From Nostoc sp. MS1 (GTDB taxonomy: Bacteria > Cyanobacteriota > Cyanobacteriia > Cyanobacteriales > Nostocaceae), in NCBI RefSeq assembly GCF_019976755.1, contig NZ_AP023441.1, forward strand, positions 2,725,501 through 2,789,500: a DNA stretch of 64,000 nucleotides, given 5' to 3'. Below are positions 8,834 through 18,542 of this stretch, piece by piece. Position numbers and translations under genes: made by a program. Below the pieces are notes generated by a model. The model made no database searches. It was not told where the DNA came from and saw only the letters and a list, made by a program, of their open reading frames with translations. Numbering within the stretch: the first letter of the stretch is position 1; the number at the start of each line of letters is the position of its first letter.

Positions 8834-11800
8834 ATGACAAATCCTGCTTTTGATCTGATTGGTTTGACCCAACTACGCAACGACTCACGCTTTACTGGTA
8901 TAGATGGTAGCGGAATGACCGTTGCTGTAATTGATACTGGATTAGATAGAACTCATTCCCTGCTAAATGATAATTACATTGCTGGGCGAGATTTTATTTA
9001 TGGAGATGATAACCCTGAAGATGTAGAAGGGCATGGTACTCATGTGGCGGGTACAATTGGGGCGGAAGATCCACAGTATGGAGTCGCTCCCAATGTAAAG
9101 CTTATTGGTTTGAAGGTATTTGGCAATGATGGAAGCGGAGCCTATGGTACAGATGTTGAAGCTGCTCTACAGTGGGTAATTGCCAACAAAGACCGTTACA
9201 ACATTGTTGCCGTTAATATGTCTTTAGGAGGCGGATTCTATACATCTGCGTCTCAGGTTGCTGGTGATATTAGACTTGATGAAATCAGAAGGCTGGAAGA
9301 ATTAGGAGTAGTAGTTGTCTCGGCTGCCGGTAACTCATTTAAAGATCATGAATATCAGAATGTGGCCGCACCTGCAATTTTTAGTACCTTATCTGTAGGT
9401 GCTGTCTGGCAAGATGGAGTTAATCAAGATGCTCAGTGGGGTTCGGGAGGAGTTGATTACACGACAGGCCCAGATCGCGTTACTAGTTTTTCACAACGCT
9501 TAGATGCAGCAAACACTATATTTGCTCCAGGAGCAATGATTACCAGCACAGTACCTGGAAACGGTATTGAGCAACTGGCCGGAACGAGTATGGCCTCGCC
9601 CATAGTGGCGGGAGCGGTAGCGCTGATGCAGGAAGCATCCATGCAATTTGGGGGACGGTTGTTGAGTCCAGCCGAAGTTGTAGATATCATGCGCTCAACC
9701 GCAGATACTATATTTGATGGTGACGATGAAAACGATAATGTTGGCAACACCAATGTTGCATATCCTCGTTTAAATATATATAAAGCAGTCCAAGAAATTC
9801 AAAGAAGATTTCAGCAAACTGCTCCTAGTGGCGACCCGAATGGCACTATTCAGGGAGCGATTATTGGCCCAATATTAGATGGTACTACTGCGATTAATCC
9901 GATTCTGGGTAGCATTGGCATTGATGGGACTTTAACCAATGTAGGCAATAAAGATGTTGACATCATCAGATTTGAAGTGCGTTCTCGTGGTACAGTCACC
10001 ATTCAACTGGGTTCACATACCACAAATCGTGCAGATTTTGATACTCTTTTACGCCTGTTTAACTCTTCAGGACAAGAAATAGCTTTTAACAACGATGTAG
10101 GTAGTAATAAATTCTCGGCAATTACAGCTATCCTCGATCCAGGCACATATTATGTAGGGGTAAGCGGTGCTAACAATCGCAACTATAATCCTAATGTTGC
10201 CGCTAGCGGTGTAGCTGGTGCCACAGGCAATTACTCCCTACAATTTCAACTCAGCAACTCTGATCCTAACGGTATTCTCAGTGGCGCAGTTCCAGTCAAT
10301 CTGGGTACAGATTTAGCACCCTTAAAATTCAATGGTATTTTAGGCTCCGACCCGATTGAAAACTCCACCGAACGAATTAATATTGGGGCAGCCGATGTAG
10401 ATATATTTAAATTAGTTGCACCAGATAATGGCATTCTGCTGATAGATATTGATACGCCATACGACAGTGACTTTGCTGATTCATTTTTGAGAATATTCGA
10501 TGCGGATGGTAATGAGCTATTTAGTAATGATGATGCCTTAGCTTTTGATAGCACATTAGCTTACACAGAGTTTACAGACTCCAGATACCCAAATTTAGTT
10601 TTTGAAGATCCGAGCGATCGCACATATTTCTATGGACACACCACCGATAGCTTTATTGGTTTAAGAGTAGATCGAGGGGAAACTCTTTATATTGGTGTTT
10701 CTGATTATTTTAACGATGCTTATAATCCCAACAATCTTAGTGGACGTTCCACTAACAATGCGACTGGTGGTCTATATGATTTAATCGTCCAGTTCTTCAA
10801 TAATGACCAGAATGGCAGTATCTCTCAGGCATTAGATAGTTCTGTCAGACCGCTTCCCAGCATTAAAGCGCCAGGAGTCATAGGTGGAGATAGTAATTTT
10901 ACGACTGGAGAATTTATTGAAGTAGGCGATCGAGATGTAGATTTTATCAAAATCAATTCTCCCACCGCAGGCATTTTAGAAATTGATATTGATTCCTACG
11001 ATGATTCCACCATTACAGATAAAGTTGATACTGTCGCCTTTATTTTCAACAAAGACGGTCAATTATTAGCTTCTAATGACGATACAGATTCATCTTTAGA
11101 TCCCCTTATACGCTATCAAATAGCAGCTAATACAGATTATTTCGTGGCTGTAGCAGGCTATGGCAATGACAATTTTGATCCCTTTCAACTAGGTAGTGGT
11201 TCATCAGGAGATACAGGAGAGTATAAGTACAGCAGCCGACTCTTACCACTGTCTCAAACAAATCTTTTATCCAATAACACATTCACCAGTGGAGGTGTAC
11301 AAAATATTTCCTTTGGTGCAACTGTTTTTGCCGACATCGGTTATGACAATGGCTTTTTCATAGGTGGTAATGATGTTGATATCTATCGGTTTACCTCTAC
11401 AATAACCGGACAAGTAACCATTAGAACTAGCTCAAATGAAGCTTATAGTGCTGATACATTTTTACGAGTCTTCAACACTAATGGTACAGAAATCGCTTTT
11501 AATAACGATGAAAATACTTCCACCAGAGGCAGCGCCGTTCAATTAAATGTAACTGCTGGTACTCAATATCTCATAGGTGTTAACGGAGCAAGTTCTCAAG
11601 CCAGAAATTATAACCCTGTGATAGGTACTGGAGCAGCTAGCGGTAGCCAAGGTAACTATTCTCTAACGATTTCTACTAATGAAAGTACATGGCAAATTGA
11701 GGGAACAGGAGACTTTAACCGTGATGGACACATCGATATCCTCTGGCACAACTCATCTACTAACCAAAATGGCGCATGGTTAATGAACTCTGGTGGTGCA

Positions 11801-12436
11801 AATATCGGCTGGCAAAACATGGCAGGCAACCCCGCCGGTTGGGAAATTAACGGTACAGGAGACTTCAACCGCGACGGCAACATCGATATCCTCTGGCACA
11901 ACGCATCTACTAACCAAAATGGCGCATGGTTAATGAACTCTGGTGGTGCAAATATCGGCTGGCAAAACATGGCAGGCAACCCCGGCGGTTGGGAAATCAA
12001 CGGTACAGGAGACTTCAACCGCGACGGCAACATTGATATCCTCTGGCACAACTCATCTACTAACCAAAATGGTGCATGGTTAATGAACTCTGGTGGTGCA
12101 AATATCGGCTGGCAAAACATGGCAGGCAACCCCGGCGGTTGGGAAATCAACGGTACAGGAGACTTCAACCGCGACGGCAACATCGATATCCTCTGGCACA
12201 ACTCCTCTACTAACCAAAATGGCGCATGGTTAATGAACTCTGGTGGTGCAAATATCGGCTGGCAAAACATGGCAGGCAACCCCGCCAGTTGGGAAATTAA
12301 CGGTATAGGAGACTTCAACCGCGACGGCAACATCGATATCCTCTGGCACAACCCCACCAGCAACCTCAATGGTGCATGGTTAATGAACTCTGGTGGTGCA
12401 AATATCGGCTGGCAAGGTATGTCTCCTAACCCGTAA
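8834..12436 (+). CDS. Subtilisin-like serine protease with PPC domains and C-terminal FG-GAP/VCBS-like repeats
   Basis: A 1200-residue calcium-type S8 peptidase, probably extracellular. The catalytic triad is visible: Asp in VAVIDTGLD (~residue 34), His in GHGTHVAG (~70) and Ser in GTSMASP (~252). After the catalytic domain come about four PPC/pre-peptidase-like domains (roughly residues 355-480, 495-660, 670-810, 830-950), each with DVDIxRF and a NxDxG-rich loop. Five 50-residue repeats with GDFNRDGNIDILWH Ca-binding loops occupy residues ~953-1200. No Sec signal peptide is evident, so secretion may use another route such as type I. It is the only plus-strand gene in the polysaccharide cluster. 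Role is inferred: processing or adhesion at the cell surface. Confidence 0.9.
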   Translation: MTNPAFDLIGLTQLRNDSRFTGIDGSGMTVAVIDTGLDRTHSLLNDNYIAGRDFIYGDDNPEDVEGHGTHVAGTIGAEDPQYGVAPNVKLIGLKVFGNDGSGAYGTDVEAALQWVIANKDRYNIVAVNMSLGGGFYTSASQVAGDIRLDEIRRLEELGVVVVSAAGNSFKDHEYQNVAAPAIFSTLSVGAVWQDGVNQDAQWGSGGVDYTTGPDRVTSFSQRLDAANTIFAPGAMITSTVPGNGIEQLAGTSMASPIVAGAVALMQEASMQFGGRLLSPAEVVDIMRSTADTIFDGDDENDNVGNTNVAYPRLNIYKAVQEIQRRFQQTAPSGDPNGTIQGAIIGPILDGTTAINPILGSIGIDGTLTNVGNKDVDIIRFEVRSRGTVTIQLGSHTTNRADFDTLLRLFNSSGQEIAFNNDVGSNKFSAITAILDPGTYYVGVSGANNRNYNPNVAASGVAGATGNYSLQFQLSNSDPNGILSGAVPVNLGTDLAPLKFNGILGSDPIENSTERINIGAADVDIFKLVAPDNGILLIDIDTPYDSDFADSFLRIFDADGNELFSNDDALAFDSTLAYTEFTDSRYPNLVFEDPSDRTYFYGHTTDSFIGLRVDRGETLYIGVSDYFNDAYNPNNLSGRSTNNATGGLYDLIVQFFNNDQNGSISQALDSSVRPLPSIKAPGVIGGDSNFTTGEFIEVGDRDVDFIKINSPTAGILEIDIDSYDDSTITDKVDTVAFIFNKDGQLLASNDDTDSSLDPLIRYQIAANTDYFVAVAGYGNDNFDPFQLGSGSSGDTGEYKYSSRLLPLSQTNLLSNNTFTSGGVQNISFGATVFADIGYDNGFFIGGNDVDIYRFTSTITGQVTIRTSSNEAYSADTFLRVFNTNGTEIAFNNDENTSTRGSAVQLNVTAGTQYLIGVNGASSQARNYNPVIGTGAASGSQGNYSLTISTNESTWQIEGTGDFNRDGHIDILWHNSSTNQNGAWLMNSGGANIGWQNMAGNPAGWEINGTGDFNRDGNIDILWHNASTNQNGAWLMNSGGANIGWQNMAGNPGGWEINGTGDFNRDGNIDILWHNSSTNQNGAWLMNSGGANIGWQNMAGNPGGWEINGTGDFNRDGNIDILWHNSSTNQNGAWLMNSGGANIGWQNMAGNPASWEINGIGDFNRDGNIDILWHNPTSNLNGAWLMNSGGANIGWQGMSPNP
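11690..12436 (+). repeat. Five tandem 150-bp coding repeats
   Basis: The 3' end of the protease gene is five head-to-tail copies of a 150-bp unit (phases at about 11701, 11851, 12001, 12151, 12301). Copies 2-4 differ at only a handful of bases; copies 1 and 5 are more divergent. Each encodes 50 residues with a DxNxDGxxD Ca-binding loop. Near identity at synonymous sites points to recent duplication or gene conversion. Confidence 0.95.
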
Positions 12437-12447
12437 ATTTTTAATAC

Positions 12448-13413
12448 TTATTTCACATGGGTAAACCATAGTGAGCCACCAGATAACCAACCATCAGGAG
12501 AATCTCGCCATTGTTGCAGAATTGGCTCTATTGCCTGCTTAAAATCTGCACTATCAGACATAAATCTAGATGGCATGAGTATTTTTACTTTATCTCCTGC
12601 GGCTAACAGATATGCTGCCAGGATATATTGCTCGTTCCAATACCAATCACTAAACATATCTGGATAGTCATAAGGAAGCACAATATCATGGAAGTGAATA
12701 ACTACTCCTGGCTTAAGCTTAGGCAGTACGTCAAGCATAAATACAGTGACATCTGAGTTCATAAATGAACGATGACTGCCATCCATAAATACGATGTCTC
12801 CAGGCTCCAGATTATAGAAAACTGATAAATCTGTAGTTTCAAGTCCCGCTCTAATTACCTCATCGCAGACAGCATCCACATCTGCACGGGGTTCTGGGTC
12901 AATTGAGACTATGCGCGTTGTCAGGTTATGATCCCGTTTGGCTCGTGCCGCAAACAGCGTAGTCACCCCAGAACCAATTTCTAAATAAGTTTTTGGTTTG
13001 AGTTCGTATACAAAGTAGTACAGCAAAGCAGTATCTATTGCATTAATAGGCCCACCAATCCATCCTGGTTCACCTGTATGCTCATGAGAAAATTTAGAAT
13101 TTATTTTTAATAAAAAACTTTGTAAACCTACTAACTTATGAAACGTTTGACAATACTCATGATAGTTTTTATTAAAAAAATCTATGAGACCTTGGTGCGG
13201 CGGATGAGTATTCCCCCATCTTGGGCGGTAATCACGGGATGGAGGATAATCTAATTCAACAATGAATTTTTCATGATTATGGCCAGTATGATGGCTATTT
13301 TGTTTTTCTGCTAATGATTTAGTGAGTTCACTAATATTTTGAATCTGTTGTTCTAATTCTGGTAAGTTGAGCGCTCTTCGTAATCGTTTTTTTATCCAAT
13401 TTCTTATGCCCAT
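12448..13413 (-). CDS. Class I SAM-dependent methyltransferase (Methyltransf_24 type)
   Basis: A probable small-molecule or sugar O-methyltransferase of 321 residues. A basic amphipathic N-terminus (MGIRNWIKKRLRRALNL) is followed by a short coiled-coil-like stretch. The SAM-binding motif YLEIGSGVTTLFAARA is near residue 135, the acidic motif GDIVFMDGSHRSF near 205, and HFHDIVLPYDYP near 240. These match the Methyltransf_24 group often found in polysaccharide clusters. ATG 13413 is preferred over the upstream TTG at 13422. It is convergent with the protease gene (11 bp between stops) and follows the large glycosyltransferase on the same strand. Confidence 0.82.
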   Translation of the reverse strand: MGIRNWIKKRLRRALNLPELEQQIQNISELTKSLAEKQNSHHTGHNHEKFIVELDYPPSRDYRPRWGNTHPPHQGLIDFFNKNYHEYCQTFHKLVGLQSFLLKINSKFSHEHTGEPGWIGGPINAIDTALLYYFVYELKPKTYLEIGSGVTTLFAARAKRDHNLTTRIVSIDPEPRADVDAVCDEVIRAGLETTDLSVFYNLEPGDIVFMDGSHRSFMNSDVTVFMLDVLPKLKPGVVIHFHDIVLPYDYPDMFSDWYWNEQYILAAYLLAAGDKVKILMPSRFMSDSADFKQAIEPILQQWRDSPDGWLSGGSLWFTHVK

Positions 13414-13455
13414 AACTGCCAATTTGGTATTTGATAAGTATTCAATGCTCTCCTA

Positions 13456-16446
13456 TTAATTCTCAAGACTTGTATACCAAGTAAATGAGTGCTGTTCGTG
13501 ACGATTATCATTAAAAATTTTATACATGGGTTCAATAGCTTGATTACTCATAGCTTGATGTTGTCTCTCGATTTCTGTAATCACACGATTTGCGCGGATA
13601 ACGGTATTGGCAGGTAGAAACTTAGAAATGTGGGGTAGCCAATCTAATAATCTATAAGTATCTAGTAACTTTTTAGTTCCTGGTAGATATTTTAATGCTG
13701 GTGAATCTGGTATATGTTGCTGTATATAACAACCTACATTGTAGGCATACTCTACATCTGTACTCCAGTGCTGGCAGTATGACTTGCGATATCGCAGGCA
13801 ACTGTAAAATAATTCCTCAGCTTCTTTGGGGTCGTGATTGGCAAAAGCATACTCAACTCCTGCTAAAGTACGATGCAAATACCAAGCGCGTAAATCTTCT
13901 ATCTCTGCTCTAGGATGCTGGGTTGTTCGCTCATCTGGGTAGTTACGAAAAACGCCTAAAGTTTGGGGAATAGCTTTAGTTTTAATGAATGGTAAGACGC
14001 GACTTTTAAATTCTGTGTCTCCAGCAGCTCTGAAGCTAGCATCATAAAAACCAAATCGGTCGTGAATAGAACGACGATAAAGCGCACCTACCCACGATAA
14101 ATAACAGGTTTCTAGGTAGACAAGACCTTGTTTATAACCTTTTCGATCATAAGTCATAATGTCGCTAACCCATGAACCACTCTGATCTACGTTTGTTACT
14201 AAACTGTTAGCCTGTACCCAGTCTAAAGTCGGATCTGCATCTAATTCTGCTGCTAAAATCTCTAAACATTCAGGCAGTACGGCTTCATCAACACCTAAAA
14301 AAGTTAAATATGGTGAGCGTGCCAAGTCAATACCACGATTCCAAGCACTTTGTATGGTTTCACGTTGAGCAGACCGAGCATAGATAATAGGAATATCCAG
14401 GGATTCCATTACTTGCTTAAATACCCGATACTCATCAGCAGGGGAACCGCTATCAACTAGAATCACCTCAGCTACACCAGCTTGAATCAAAGTTTGAAGT
14501 TTGAGTGTTTGAAGAAACAAAGGTAATTTGGCAGCAGCATTATAAAGGGAAACTATAACGGAGACTCGACAACTAGATGAAGTACGCCGATCATCTATAA
14601 ACTCGTACTCCCACTTCTGGTTATGTTTGTTGTTTACTAAAGCTTCATTGATTAGTTCTTGACATCGTTCATGTTTATCGGCAAAGTTACCATACATGGC
14701 TTCCGCCGTTATTGCTTCTCGACTAAAACCATTAGCTTGAAGTACGGAGACAACATTTGAAAGATCGCCAAAATAATCATAGCCTAGCGATCGCATACAT
14801 CTAATTTGATAAGTTGCCGCAACAATATCATTTCCTCTTAGCATCTCTAATCGTGCGATTTCTCTCCACATCCTGGCACGATCAATCCGATACTCAGATG
14901 ATATATTCCAACAACTACTCACCTTGCTACTTAATTCTATCTGGCTGGTTTCACCTAAATTGAAAATATACTGATAACTATCAATTAATGATAAAGCTTT
15001 TAAACCTTGGTCTACAATTTTTAGGTTCTCGTAATTGTCCTTACTTAAAGCAGATCGTAACTGTTCTTTTAAAAAGAATTTAGGATTAGACTGTAAAGAT
15101 TTTAACCGCTTGAATACTTGTTTTATTTCTGGTTGAACTCGTTTTTTAATAACTTTTATAATATCATTTTTAATATATTTAGACTTAACAATATTTCTAC
15201 GTTTAACTTTCTCTTGGTATTTCATTAATTGAAGATACCAATTCTCCGTTTCACTACGTAAAACTTGCTCGTATGAGACTTGACTTTCGTATATTGATTC
15301 TATTGATAATCCAGATCCTTCTGGTTTAGCTTGAGCTAAATATTCAACTAATTGATAACGATATTCATCATAATTTTCTAATAATCTAATTATCTGCTGT
15401 ATACATGAATAAATATTATTTATATCTATAGTTATTAAAGGTAAATTAGGATATGTCTCTAGGAGAAATCTTACAATGCCTGCTCCAGTTCCTATAACTG
15501 TTGGACAACCTGAAAATAATGATTCTAGAGCTGTCAAATTAAATGTGTCATATTTAGATGGTAGTATTGTTAACGACTTACTAGCAAATACTTGTTCACA
15601 AAGCTCTTCATAACTCATAGATGACCTTAGTCTAATGTCATCCTGTAGCCTGTTATTGATCATTTGGTACAGAAACAGTCCTGAACCAAATTCACCCTTA
15701 TAATCAAAACTCTGTGGCCCAATAATATTAGCTGTTTTGAATTTAGAACGAGGTATCCACCAAGCTAATTCAACAAAACTATCTGGGCCTTTACGCCTTT
15801 CAGTCCGACCGACAAAATTTATATCTGGCAATTCATCTAAGTTTTTAGATATCTTTGGTTTAGGCAGAGATATAACTGACAAAGGATTCAAATAATAAGA
15901 CTTTAAATCTACCTTTTGACTCCATTCATCTAAATACGTCTTACTGATACCGTAGCGAGTATCTACCACGCTATATTGGATTTTTTCTTGCCAAATTAAA
16001 GTTTGGTCAACTTTTCCACCATAAAACCAATCCATCTGAATAGAAGTAGATATATTTCCGTGCATAGATAAAGCAATACGTTCAAAATCCACATTATGAT
16101 GTTTAAATGCTGGTCTTAGCATAGTACCTAGCTGTTCATAATCTGGTATATCTACAACATCAAAACTCTGCCCTGTTACTGAAGCTGCAATATTACTAGC
16201 CATAACAAAGGCTCTATAAATCCATTTTGGTGGTGTTAAATCAAGGAAATTTACATAATCAGCTACATTATATTTTTCTTTATAAAAAATGGTATGAGCA
16301 TTACTTGGACGATAGCATTCTAGAGCTTCAGAAATTATAAAATAGTAAAAATCAATCTGTGGATTTTTTTCAATTAGGCTACGGTAGAATGTTTGTCCAC
16401 CACCAATTTTATTAAATAAATCAAAATCAACGATTAAAACTTTCAT
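13456..16446 (-). CDS. Bifunctional glycosyltransferase (GT4 + GT2 domains)
   Basis: A 996-residue two-enzyme fusion. Residues ~1-400 form a GT-B/GT4 module (KVLIVDFDLFNKIGGGQTF at the start, INFVGRTERRKGPDSFV near 210, TILPSKYDTFNLTALE near 295). A helical linker of ~200 residues follows. Residues ~625-850 form a GT-A/GT2 module: CRVSVIVSLYNAAAKL, the acceptor motif AWNRGIDLARSPYLTFLGVDE with the DXD-like pair, and WVGALYRR. It likely adds two sugars in sequence to the glycan. It sits between a methyltransferase and the heptose kinase gene. The central linker is AT-rich and unrecognised. The ATG at 16446 fits the Rossmann start. Confidence 0.87.
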   Translation of the reverse strand: MKVLIVDFDLFNKIGGGQTFYRSLIEKNPQIDFYYFIISEALECYRPSNAHTIFYKEKYNVADYVNFLDLTPPKWIYRAFVMASNIAASVTGQSFDVVDIPDYEQLGTMLRPAFKHHNVDFERIALSMHGNISTSIQMDWFYGGKVDQTLIWQEKIQYSVVDTRYGISKTYLDEWSQKVDLKSYYLNPLSVISLPKPKISKNLDELPDINFVGRTERRKGPDSFVELAWWIPRSKFKTANIIGPQSFDYKGEFGSGLFLYQMINNRLQDDIRLRSSMSYEELCEQVFASKSLTILPSKYDTFNLTALESLFSGCPTVIGTGAGIVRFLLETYPNLPLITIDINNIYSCIQQIIRLLENYDEYRYQLVEYLAQAKPEGSGLSIESIYESQVSYEQVLRSETENWYLQLMKYQEKVKRRNIVKSKYIKNDIIKVIKKRVQPEIKQVFKRLKSLQSNPKFFLKEQLRSALSKDNYENLKIVDQGLKALSLIDSYQYIFNLGETSQIELSSKVSSCWNISSEYRIDRARMWREIARLEMLRGNDIVAATYQIRCMRSLGYDYFGDLSNVVSVLQANGFSREAITAEAMYGNFADKHERCQELINEALVNNKHNQKWEYEFIDDRRTSSSCRVSVIVSLYNAAAKLPLFLQTLKLQTLIQAGVAEVILVDSGSPADEYRVFKQVMESLDIPIIYARSAQRETIQSAWNRGIDLARSPYLTFLGVDEAVLPECLEILAAELDADPTLDWVQANSLVTNVDQSGSWVSDIMTYDRKGYKQGLVYLETCYLSWVGALYRRSIHDRFGFYDASFRAAGDTEFKSRVLPFIKTKAIPQTLGVFRNYPDERTTQHPRAEIEDLRAWYLHRTLAGVEYAFANHDPKEAEELFYSCLRYRKSYCQHWSTDVEYAYNVGCYIQQHIPDSPALKYLPGTKKLLDTYRLLDWLPHISKFLPANTVIRANRVITEIERQHQAMSNQAIEPMYKIFNDNRHEQHSFTWYTSLEN

Positions 16447-16474
16447 GCGCTTTTTTGGTTTGTTAAATTATGTT

Positions 16475-17455
16475 TTAAGAAAAAATAACTTGCGAAGCAG
16501 GTGCATTAATTTTTACATTTAATATTTGTTGAGCAGAAAAAACCTTTTGTAGATAAGTATGAACTTCTACAGGAGCGAAAAATAGCATAAATCCACCTGC
16601 TCCAGCCCCTAGTAACTTTCCACCCCAAGCACCTGCTTCTATCCCCATCTGATAAATTTTGTCAATTTCAGAGTTAGAAATCCCTCCATCAAGGCTACGT
16701 TTAGCTAACCATGCACGATGTAATAAAGCACCAAACTCTGATAAAGGTATATTACTAGTCAAAATATCCCAACCTTCATCAACCATGTGTCGCATTTCTT
16801 TTAAAATGGCTGTGTTATCTGATACTTTTTGTAATTGTTGTGCTACAACGTCACATGCCTTGCGTCTAATACCTGTAAAGACAATGAAAATATGCTGCTC
16901 AAATTCTTGTAGGCGTTGCTGAGAGATTGGTACGCGATTGACTACAATATCATCTTCACCTCTAAACTCAACTAAATTAAAACCACCAATGGCAGCTAAA
17001 ACCTGATCTTGACACCCTACTTTGTCTTTAACTAAATGTCGTTCTACATAAATTGCTTCATATGCCAATTCAATTGGTTTAAGAAATTCACCTTTAAAAC
17101 TATGCAGTGCGTGTAGCAGAGAAACCGTAAATGCTGACGAAGAGCCTAGACCAGTAAAAGCAGGTAAATCAGCTACATTATGTAGCTCAATATCCTTATC
17201 CAATCCACAAAATTTTAAACATTCTCGATAAACACTGTGTTCAATTTCATCTACATTTTTCACTAACTCTACTTTGCGGTAGGACACACGAATTGAGTAG
17301 TCAAATAGACGACTAAGAAATGTACTAGCAGTAACATAAGAATACTTATCAATTGCCGTAGCTAATACAGCGCCTCCATGCTGAAGAAAATATTCAGGGT
17401 AGTCAGTTCCACCACCAAAAAAACTAATACGAACAGGTGCGCGAGATATTAGCAT
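16475..17455 (-). CDS. hddA: GHMP kinase, probable D-glycero-D-manno-heptose 7-phosphate kinase
   Basis: Predicted to phosphorylate heptose 7-phosphate at C1. The 326-residue product has the N-terminal RAPVRISFFGGGTDYPEYF signature shared by HddA and fucokinase-type GHMP enzymes, the ATP loop FTGLGSSSAFTVSLLHAL near residue 105, and the C-terminal GAGAGGFMLFFAP. A good ribosome-binding site (AGGAG) precedes the ATG at 17455. Presence of gmhA, gmhB and an HddC-like gene in the same cluster supports the heptose assignment over L-fucose or galactose kinase, but substrate specificity is inferred. Confidence 0.82.
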   Translation of the reverse strand: MLISRAPVRISFFGGGTDYPEYFLQHGGAVLATAIDKYSYVTASTFLSRLFDYSIRVSYRKVELVKNVDEIEHSVYRECLKFCGLDKDIELHNVADLPAFTGLGSSSAFTVSLLHALHSFKGEFLKPIELAYEAIYVERHLVKDKVGCQDQVLAAIGGFNLVEFRGEDDIVVNRVPISQQRLQEFEQHIFIVFTGIRRKACDVVAQQLQKVSDNTAILKEMRHMVDEGWDILTSNIPLSEFGALLHRAWLAKRSLDGGISNSEIDKIYQMGIEAGAWGGKLLGAGAGGFMLFFAPVEVHTYLQKVFSAQQILNVKINAPASQVIFS

Positions 17456-17492
17456 AGTTAACTCCTGTTGTAGCTATTAACTACTGTCATGT

Positions 17493-18542
17493 TTAGCTGA
17501 TCATTTCAAGAGCAAAAATATTTGTATTATCTGGACTCCAATTAAAAGGGTGGTTTTTACCTATTTGTTCACAGATGTATAATTCATTCTTAATTGGAAA
17601 TAAGCCAAATTTAGCAAATTTATCAAGCCACCAATCACGAGGTCGTACTAGTATATGCACGTCAAACACTTGCAATGATGCTGTACAAAATACTACTGAT
17701 TTTGAGTGCATATGATTTTTGATAGTCTTAATAAAGTTGTCAATCATTTCTTCTTTTATATGCTCAAGCACTTCAAAAGACATTATGATATCGAATTTTA
17801 ATTCATTTGGCGCACAGAGTTTAATTTCCTGCTGAAGGTTTAATAATAAAAATTTTTCCTTATCATTGATTAAATACGGATTAAACTTAATAAAATCTGG
17901 ATGTCCATCTATCCCTACATAATTATTGATGCCGTATCGGTTTAGAAAAAAATGTAAATGAGCTGGCCCACAACCTAACTCCAATATAGAAGGCTTGGAA
18001 TAATTTGCATACCCAAACGATGCAATAATACCAGCTAAACCAACATTACTCCAAAGCTCATGAAATTGAGTATCTGGGTCAAAAATAGCATCATCGGGAG
18101 CAAACCCTTCAAAACCTTCTATATTTTGAACACGTTTATCAGAGTTTAGAAAAGTTTCAACTATTTCCTTAGCGGAAGAAAACGTTGATTCAAGTAATAT
18201 AGGACCACTATTAGGTAAAATATTTTGTAAATATTTATAATTTATATCACTATCAAATTGAGTTAAATTTTTTCTAATTAATCCTTTAGTCAAATTATTA
18301 AAGTAGTATACAAGTTGTGAATCTAAATTATTAATTTGAGTTTGTTGTAATTCTTGGTAAGCTAATATTAGTCGTTCATAAGTAGTTTGCAAATCAATAT
18401 TCAAAATTTCTAATTCCTGAATTTGTTGCTGCTGAATATCAACCTTGTTTTCTAGTTTGTGATAAGCAGTATCTAAATCTCGAACAAAAGTTCTTATTGA
18501 ACGCGGCATTAACTTTTTTACAATGGAGTAGATTGGTGTCAT
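17493..18542 (-). CDS. Class I SAM-dependent methyltransferase with N-terminal coiled coil
   Basis: A 349-residue protein with a predicted coiled coil at residues ~25-70 (KLENKVDIQQQQIQELEILN). The Rossmann methyltransferase domain starts near residue 175: SILELGCGPAHLHFFLN, then FDIIMSFEVLEHIKEE near 250. A coiled coil on a glycan methyltransferase recalls chain-length-controlling terminators such as WbdD, but that is only an analogy. The ATG overlaps the stop of the upstream nucleotidyltransferase gene (ATGA), showing tight translational coupling. Acceptor unknown. Confidence 0.82.
   Translation of the reverse strand: MTPIYSIVKKLMPRSIRTFVRDLDTAYHKLENKVDIQQQQIQELEILNIDLQTTYERLILAYQELQQTQINNLDSQLVYYFNNLTKGLIRKNLTQFDSDINYKYLQNILPNSGPILLESTFSSAKEIVETFLNSDKRVQNIEGFEGFAPDDAIFDPDTQFHELWSNVGLAGIIASFGYANYSKPSILELGCGPAHLHFFLNRYGINNYVGIDGHPDFIKFNPYLINDKEKFLLLNLQQEIKLCAPNELKFDIIMSFEVLEHIKEEMIDNFIKTIKNHMHSKSVVFCTASLQVFDVHILVRPRDWWLDKFAKFGLFPIKNELYICEQIGKNHPFNWSPDNTNIFALEMIS

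Noticed and set aside
11656..12369. Long minus-strand open frame (237 codons) with internal repeats
   Set aside because: It is the antisense shadow of the 150-bp repeats of the protease gene; its repeats mirror theirs and it resembles no family.
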